Positions 7,430 through 10,432 of a DNA stretch of 10,432 bases are shown here, piece by piece. The notes under the pieces are model-generated. The model worked only from the letters and a program-made list of their open reading frames with translations. It did not search any database and was not told the origin of the DNA. The stretch spans positions 120,684-131,115 of the forward strand of contig MU069977.1 of the NCBI GenBank assembly GCA_002284615.2, given 5' to 3'. How positions within the stretch are numbered: position 1 is the stretch's first letter; the number at the start of each line of letters is the position of its first letter. Position numbers and translations under genes: made by a program. The DNA is from Dunaliella salina (Eukaryota; Chlorophyta; Chlorophyceae; Chlamydomonadales; Dunaliellaceae).

Positions 7430-7927
7430 GCAGCTTCTCCGCTGTAAGGTCCAGGGGGTTTGTTCCCAAGCAATGAGAAGGTCTCTGGGGAAGAGATGTT
7501 TTTTTTTTTTCATTGAGGAAGGTGTTGCTTGCTATCCCTCCCGCACGACCAGTGTCTTCAGCATTGACGGGAAAGGCTCCTTTCTTGTTAAACAATCTTG
7601 TTCAGTAGAATTTGCAAGTTTGCGGCAATAGAAGAGGTATTCCAACTGTGGTTGTCCGTGAATGGTTTGATAAATATGAATCCTGAAACAGCATCAACCA
7701 TTTTGGCATCAGCCTGTGTTTGAAGGATCCATAACATTTGCTCATTCGTCAGCGATGTTGAGAAGGAGGTTAGGACAGTCAGTTGCTCCAACCTAGATGA
7801 TAGAGATTGTGTTGTTTGTTCGAAATGCCCACTTGCTCTTGGGTCACTGATTGTTTTGAGTGAGCGTGTTCACATGTTCAGATAGTTCGTGTTGCTTTGC
7901 AAGGACAGTGGAAAGACCTGAGTTCAT
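7430..7927 (-). pseudogene. Copy E: N-terminal region of unknown function, frameshifted
   Basis: The minus strand reads MNSGLSTVLAKQHELSEHVN from an ATG at 7925-7927. A shift near 7843 leads to FEQTTQSLSSRLEQLTVLTS, SLTNEQMLWILQTQADAKMV, DAVSGFIFIKPFTDNH and IAANLQILLNKI. A second shift near 7590 leads to FNKKGAFPVNAEDTGRAG, PQRPSHCLG and AEKLHQNTHRH at the copy D insertion. The first 90 or so residues are rich in Leu, Gln, Glu and Ser and look helical, possibly a coiled coil, as in many LINE N-terminal or ORF1 regions. I do not recognise the family. Assignment to copy E rests on shared strand and frame continuity across copy D. A T run on this strand (A run on the minus strand, about 7499-7510) adds uncertainty. 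Confidence 0.45.
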
Positions 7928-9244
7928 GTTATAAGGCTGTGACCTTTTACATGGCGGCTAATAATAAGAAGAGAGGGATACAAGAGAAAACATAAGGTTC
8001 ACAGCTGTGGTCTCACAAAAGCCTGCTCACACTGTTTTTTTACCACTTTAACTTTATAACAACTTGGGTCCCCCTTGTAAGGAGCACCCCGCGGCTCAAT
8101 GCACAGCAAAATAAACCAGGGGCAAAATTGCATGAAGTGCATGAATGCAACGTAATGTTTCAATGACAATGACCTTCCACATGATAGGCAGATTTCTAGC
8201 AAATCCAACTTCCAAGGCAGGTTACTAACAAGAGTTTAGTTTAAATGCTCACAGAACTATTGCAGAATCCATACATATTTTTTAATATCTAAGGACGCAC
8301 GCCAACATTTCAGCCATATCCTTTTTGTCCAGTTTGCGACAGATCGATACTCCAGAGAACACCATTTGTCCAACCTTGTGCCGTGCTTTTCATGCAATGT
8401 ACCTAGTACAGCGACTCTGCCTCCACACAGTTGGGGAGTTGCTTGCACAACCAAGCAAAGCCATGAAAAATTAATTGAACAAACAACCCTGGTCTCCCTC
8501 CTGCATAACACATTGTCACTTATACTGTAGCACACCAGCAGGCATACAATGACCAAACTTGATTGAGGGCCCCACGTTCTGCGGCTTGCACACACTTGCC
8601 CTTCCCTTGTAGGCCAAACGCATCAGTACGCACCAATGCCAGTGCCAGCTCAAACCAACTGCTCATGCAGCATTCTCTTCAAAGGGTCCATGCCCCCCAT
8701 GCGGACAGAGCAATGGCCTTACAGGTACCCCCGGGCACATGCCTAAAAAGGTCTTACTGACCCAGAATTGCTGCCCTCTTGCTCGCTCATGCAGTATTCT
8801 TACGCACGGACCTAACAGCTCCCCGCGCGTGGGCACTTGCCCTCCTAAATACGGGCCTTGAAGCCGCCCAGAACTACTGCCCTCTTGCTGTCATCCTCCC
8901 TAGCCACACGGAACAAATATCTCACTCTGTGGCATGCTGCAGCCATCGCCTACAGGCTCATTGGACCAGCGTACAATTCTTGCATCACTCTCTCTTCAGC
9001 TTGACACAGAACTGTTCGGGAGAAAGGGCTGAGTCTACCAAACACTGTGTTGCACACCAATGCCCAAAAAGTCTTACAAGGGCAACATGGCTTGGGTCAA
9101 GCATGAACCGACAGTCCCGGTCACTCAGCACACCTACTGCAGCACACTGCCAGCCCATGGGTCAAGCACACACCACTTGTATGCTCTTACATACGTGACA
9201 TGCACCATACCATCAGTTCCAGCATCCTCATCACTTCAAAACAT
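7928..9244. other. Non-coding stretch with weak degenerate repeats; no recognised gene
   Basis: Frames of 110-140 codons occur (8257-8595 minus, 8779-9198 plus), but none shows a known motif or a convincing start. From about 8600 the DNA becomes C/A-rich and words recur loosely. CTCATGCAG(C/T)ATTCT occurs near 8662 and 8788. CCCAGAA(T/C)T(G/A)CTGCCCTCTTGCT occurs near 8762 and 8869. CCTAAAAAGGTCTTAC and CCCAAAAAGTCTTAC occur near 8741 and 9062. This suggests a decayed repeat. The part from 7928 to about 8560 may include the 5' UTR of copy E or flanking host sequence. Confidence 0.4.
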
Positions 9245-9270
9245 GCACACACACAGACACACACACACAA
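9245..9270. repeat. (CA)n microsatellite
   Basis: Alternating CA with a single G interruption (CACACACACAGACACACACA...) is followed directly by AGCATGCT (9270-9277), a perfect 8-bp palindrome. The same CA-run plus AGCATGCTC combination recurs at 10391-10413. Confidence 0.9.
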
Positions 9271-9347
9271 GCATGCTCAAGCAAAAGCAAACAGGCACAA
9301 CCAACAGACCTAGACATCCTTGTTCCTGCCTACGTCGGAAAAGTTGT

Positions 9348-9364
9348 AGCCGTTGAAAACGGCT
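9348..9364. repeat. Perfect short hairpin AGCCGTT-GAA-AACGGCT
   Basis: A 7-bp perfect stem with a 3-base loop lies just upstream of the AATCAACC array. A second hairpin follows at 9379-9401 (TCAACCAG, 7-base loop, CTGGTTGA). They may be part of the same repeat. There is no U run after them, so this is not a bacterial-type terminator. Confidence 0.6.
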
Positions 9365-9690
9365 TGAATCAACCAGAATCAACCAGGAAAAAGCTGGTTG
9401 AAACATCACGGGCCTCGACCCGGAAAATGGCTACTTCCACCACAGTTGATCCCTCTTTGATTCAATGGGAAAAATGGTTGATTCAACTACAATTGATTTA
9501 GCCTTGAAACAACCAATGATCAACCACGGTTGATACTTGGATGAATCAATTGATAATCAATCAGGATGGTTAATTTAACTATGGTTAAACATCACGGGCC
9601 TCGACCCAAAAAATAGCTATTTCAACTGTGGTTGATTTCCTGTTGAATCAAGTGGCGCAATGAATCCAGACTGGTTGAATTGACTCCTGT
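9365..9690. repeat. Degenerate tandem repeat rich in AATCAACC / GGTTGATT, period about 186 bp
   Basis: AAACATCACGGGCCTCGACC occurs at 9401-9420 and again at 9587-9606, 186 bases apart, with one further matching base. The following roughly 65 bases are also alike: AAAATGGCTACTTCCACCAC against AAAATAGCTATTTCAACTGT, then GTTGAT and TTGA(T)TCAA. Throughout the block the word AATCAACC and its complement GGTTGATT recur in both orientations, including a direct pair at 9366-9385 (GAATCAACCA twice with a small variation) and an 11-bp inverted pair (TTGAATCAACC at 9364-9374, GGTTGATTCAA at 9477-9487). I cannot assign it to a named repeat family. Confidence 0.65.
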
Positions 9691-9858
9691 GCCTGCACAG
9701 TCACGATGGTTGCATACAGTCACGTTGAATCGCTGAGTGCTGAAGTTGTGTAATCGCTCACACAAGGTTGACCGGCCTCCCTGCAAGCTTTCCACGCGGG
9801 CGCACACCTGCAGCGACGAGCACAGCATGCTTCACTCCTCGGCGATGTAAGCTGCAGC

Positions 9859-9933
9859 GCAGGGGAGAAGGAGCAAGCGGGTGGTCATCATCATCGGAGA
9901 CGATTGGCTTCTCCTGCTTATCCTCTCCCCTGC
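9859..9933. repeat. Imperfect inverted repeat, GCAGGGGAGA ... TCTCCCCTGC
   Basis: A 10-bp perfect stem (9859-9868 with 9924-9933) is extended by partial pairing of AGGAGCAAG with CTTCTCCTGCTTATCC. It encloses a loop of about 40 bases containing CATCATCATC. It could form a long hairpin in RNA or DNA; no known element is recognised. Confidence 0.5.
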
Positions 9934-10390
9934 ACGCACATGCACAGCATCAGCATATGTGAGTGGTGCACACTATACCGCATGTGCGTGTACGTCTGTG
10001 CAAGGGAGCACCTTAGGGAAAGGGGCAGTACAATCATCATGTTAACATGCAGTCAGACGGAGCATTACCAATGCCATACAATGCTACTCCAAAACCTGGA
10101 CAGCACCTTGTGTAACTGCTCCGTCCGCACCCAGGGTCCCGTGGGTGACTGGATCGAGGAGAGGGAATGGCGGAGAGGGAGGTTTGTCATTCAGACGTTT
10201 GCACAGGGGTCAATCAGGAAGCAACGGCACGGAACAATTTTGTGGATTTTAATAATGGTACCTTCAATAAAGCATTGTCGTAAGCCTCATCCTTTTAGCG
10301 CTCAGTGCTGCACGACCGAAAATTCGGAGCTCTACCCCCTTCCTTCACGTCCAGCAGGACCTATTGGGCATCCTTCGTAAACCTGTCAGG
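9934..10390. other. No recognised gene
   Basis: An open frame of 158 codons at 9904-10380 (plus) has no recognisable domain. Its composition (Arg/Trp/Glu-rich next to Cys/His-rich stretches) and the lack of neighbours with coding signal make chance likely. CCGAAAATTCGG-like and ACATGCACAGCATCAGC low-complexity words are present. If a host gene lies beyond the right edge, this could be its flank, but nothing shows that. Confidence 0.35.
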
Positions 10391-10413
10391 CACACACACA
10401 CACAAGCATGCTC
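10391..10413. repeat. (CA)n microsatellite followed by AGCATGCTC
   Basis: Seven CA units are followed by AAGCATGCTC, the same arrangement as at 9256-9278. The pair suggests a duplicated or dispersed repeat end. Confidence 0.8.
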
Positions 10414-10432
10414 CTGCAGCACAGCTGAACAA

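Larger units (their letters stand above)
5338..7927 (-). mobile_element. LINE copy E, 5' half (N-terminal region, APE endonuclease, linker) on the minus strand, interrupted by copy D
   Basis: Read on the minus strand from about 7927, this copy has an N-terminal region, an APE-type endonuclease and the endonuclease-RT linker. It stops near 5338 at SSAWHEHLHA, just where copy C starts. No RT follows on this strand. Loss of the 3' half is not what 5' truncation during retrotransposition gives, so a deletion or inversion must have occurred. Removing copy D and one copy of its target duplication (279 bases, 93 codons) restores a continuous frame across 7131/7410. The 5' boundary is uncertain: 7927 is the first ATG in a plausible frame, and any 5' UTR would lie to its right. 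Confidence 0.72.

Noticed and set aside
8257..8595. Minus-strand Cys-rich open frame of 112 codons
   Set aside because: It shows no motif, no supporting neighbours and no codon pattern distinguishing it from chance.
8779..9198. Plus-strand open frame of 139 codons
   Set aside because: It lies in degenerate C/A-rich repeats, and its Ala/Leu/His composition follows from the base bias.
9365..9690. CRISPR-like array
   Set aside because: The units are about 186 bp, degenerate and contain inverted copies. There are no uniform short repeats with unique spacers, and the context is eukaryotic.
9904..10380. Plus-strand open frame of 158 codons as a host gene
   Set aside because: It overlaps the inverted repeat and has no recognisable domain; a long frame alone is weak evidence in this kind of DNA.

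Overview
The window looks like nuclear DNA of a eukaryote, most likely a chlorophyte green alga of the Chlamydomonadales type. Three things point that way: several decayed non-LTR retrotransposon (LINE) copies whose protein style I associate with that group, CA/TGCA-rich low-complexity DNA, and no prokaryote-style gene packing. The organism assignment is an inference. I find no intact host gene, tRNA, rRNA or CRISPR array, and every recognisable coding stretch belongs to a broken LINE.

Layout. 2-529 (+): C-terminal end of one LINE-type protein with a PD-(D/E)XK-like endonuclease signature, running off the left edge. 650-1764 (+): copy A of a second LINE family, truncated at its 5' end inside the reverse transcriptase (RT) C-terminal part. 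1765-2449: no gene. 2450-2904 (-): copy B, a short 3'-end fragment. 2905-5289 (+): copy C, with the pre-RT linker, the RT domain (FADD box), the thumb/connection region, a CxxC...HxxxxC finger and the 3' tail. 5338-7927 (-): copy E, with an N-terminal region, an APE-type endonuclease and the linker to the RT, but no RT. 7151-7409 (-): copy D, a 3' fragment about 94% identical to copy A by hand count, inserted into E and flanked by a clear ~20-bp target-site duplication. 7928-10432: no recognisable gene. This last part holds CA microsatellites, an AATCAACC-rich degenerate tandem array with a ~186-bp period (9365-9690), and inverted repeats.

Relations. Copies A, B and D, and probably C and E, are one LINE lineage ending in an 8-bp repeat tail, (TTGTAACC)n, instead of poly(A). 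E stops in the protein almost where C begins; the two overlap by about 12-15 codons around a conserved AWxxHLHA. Together they make up a full element of about 4.6 kb with the order N-terminal region, APE endonuclease, linker, RT, Cys/His finger. They lie in opposite orientation, so either an inversion of about 2905-5338 split one element or two partial copies abut by chance. D interrupted E later. All copies carry stops and frameshifts, so nothing here is expected to be active in its present form.
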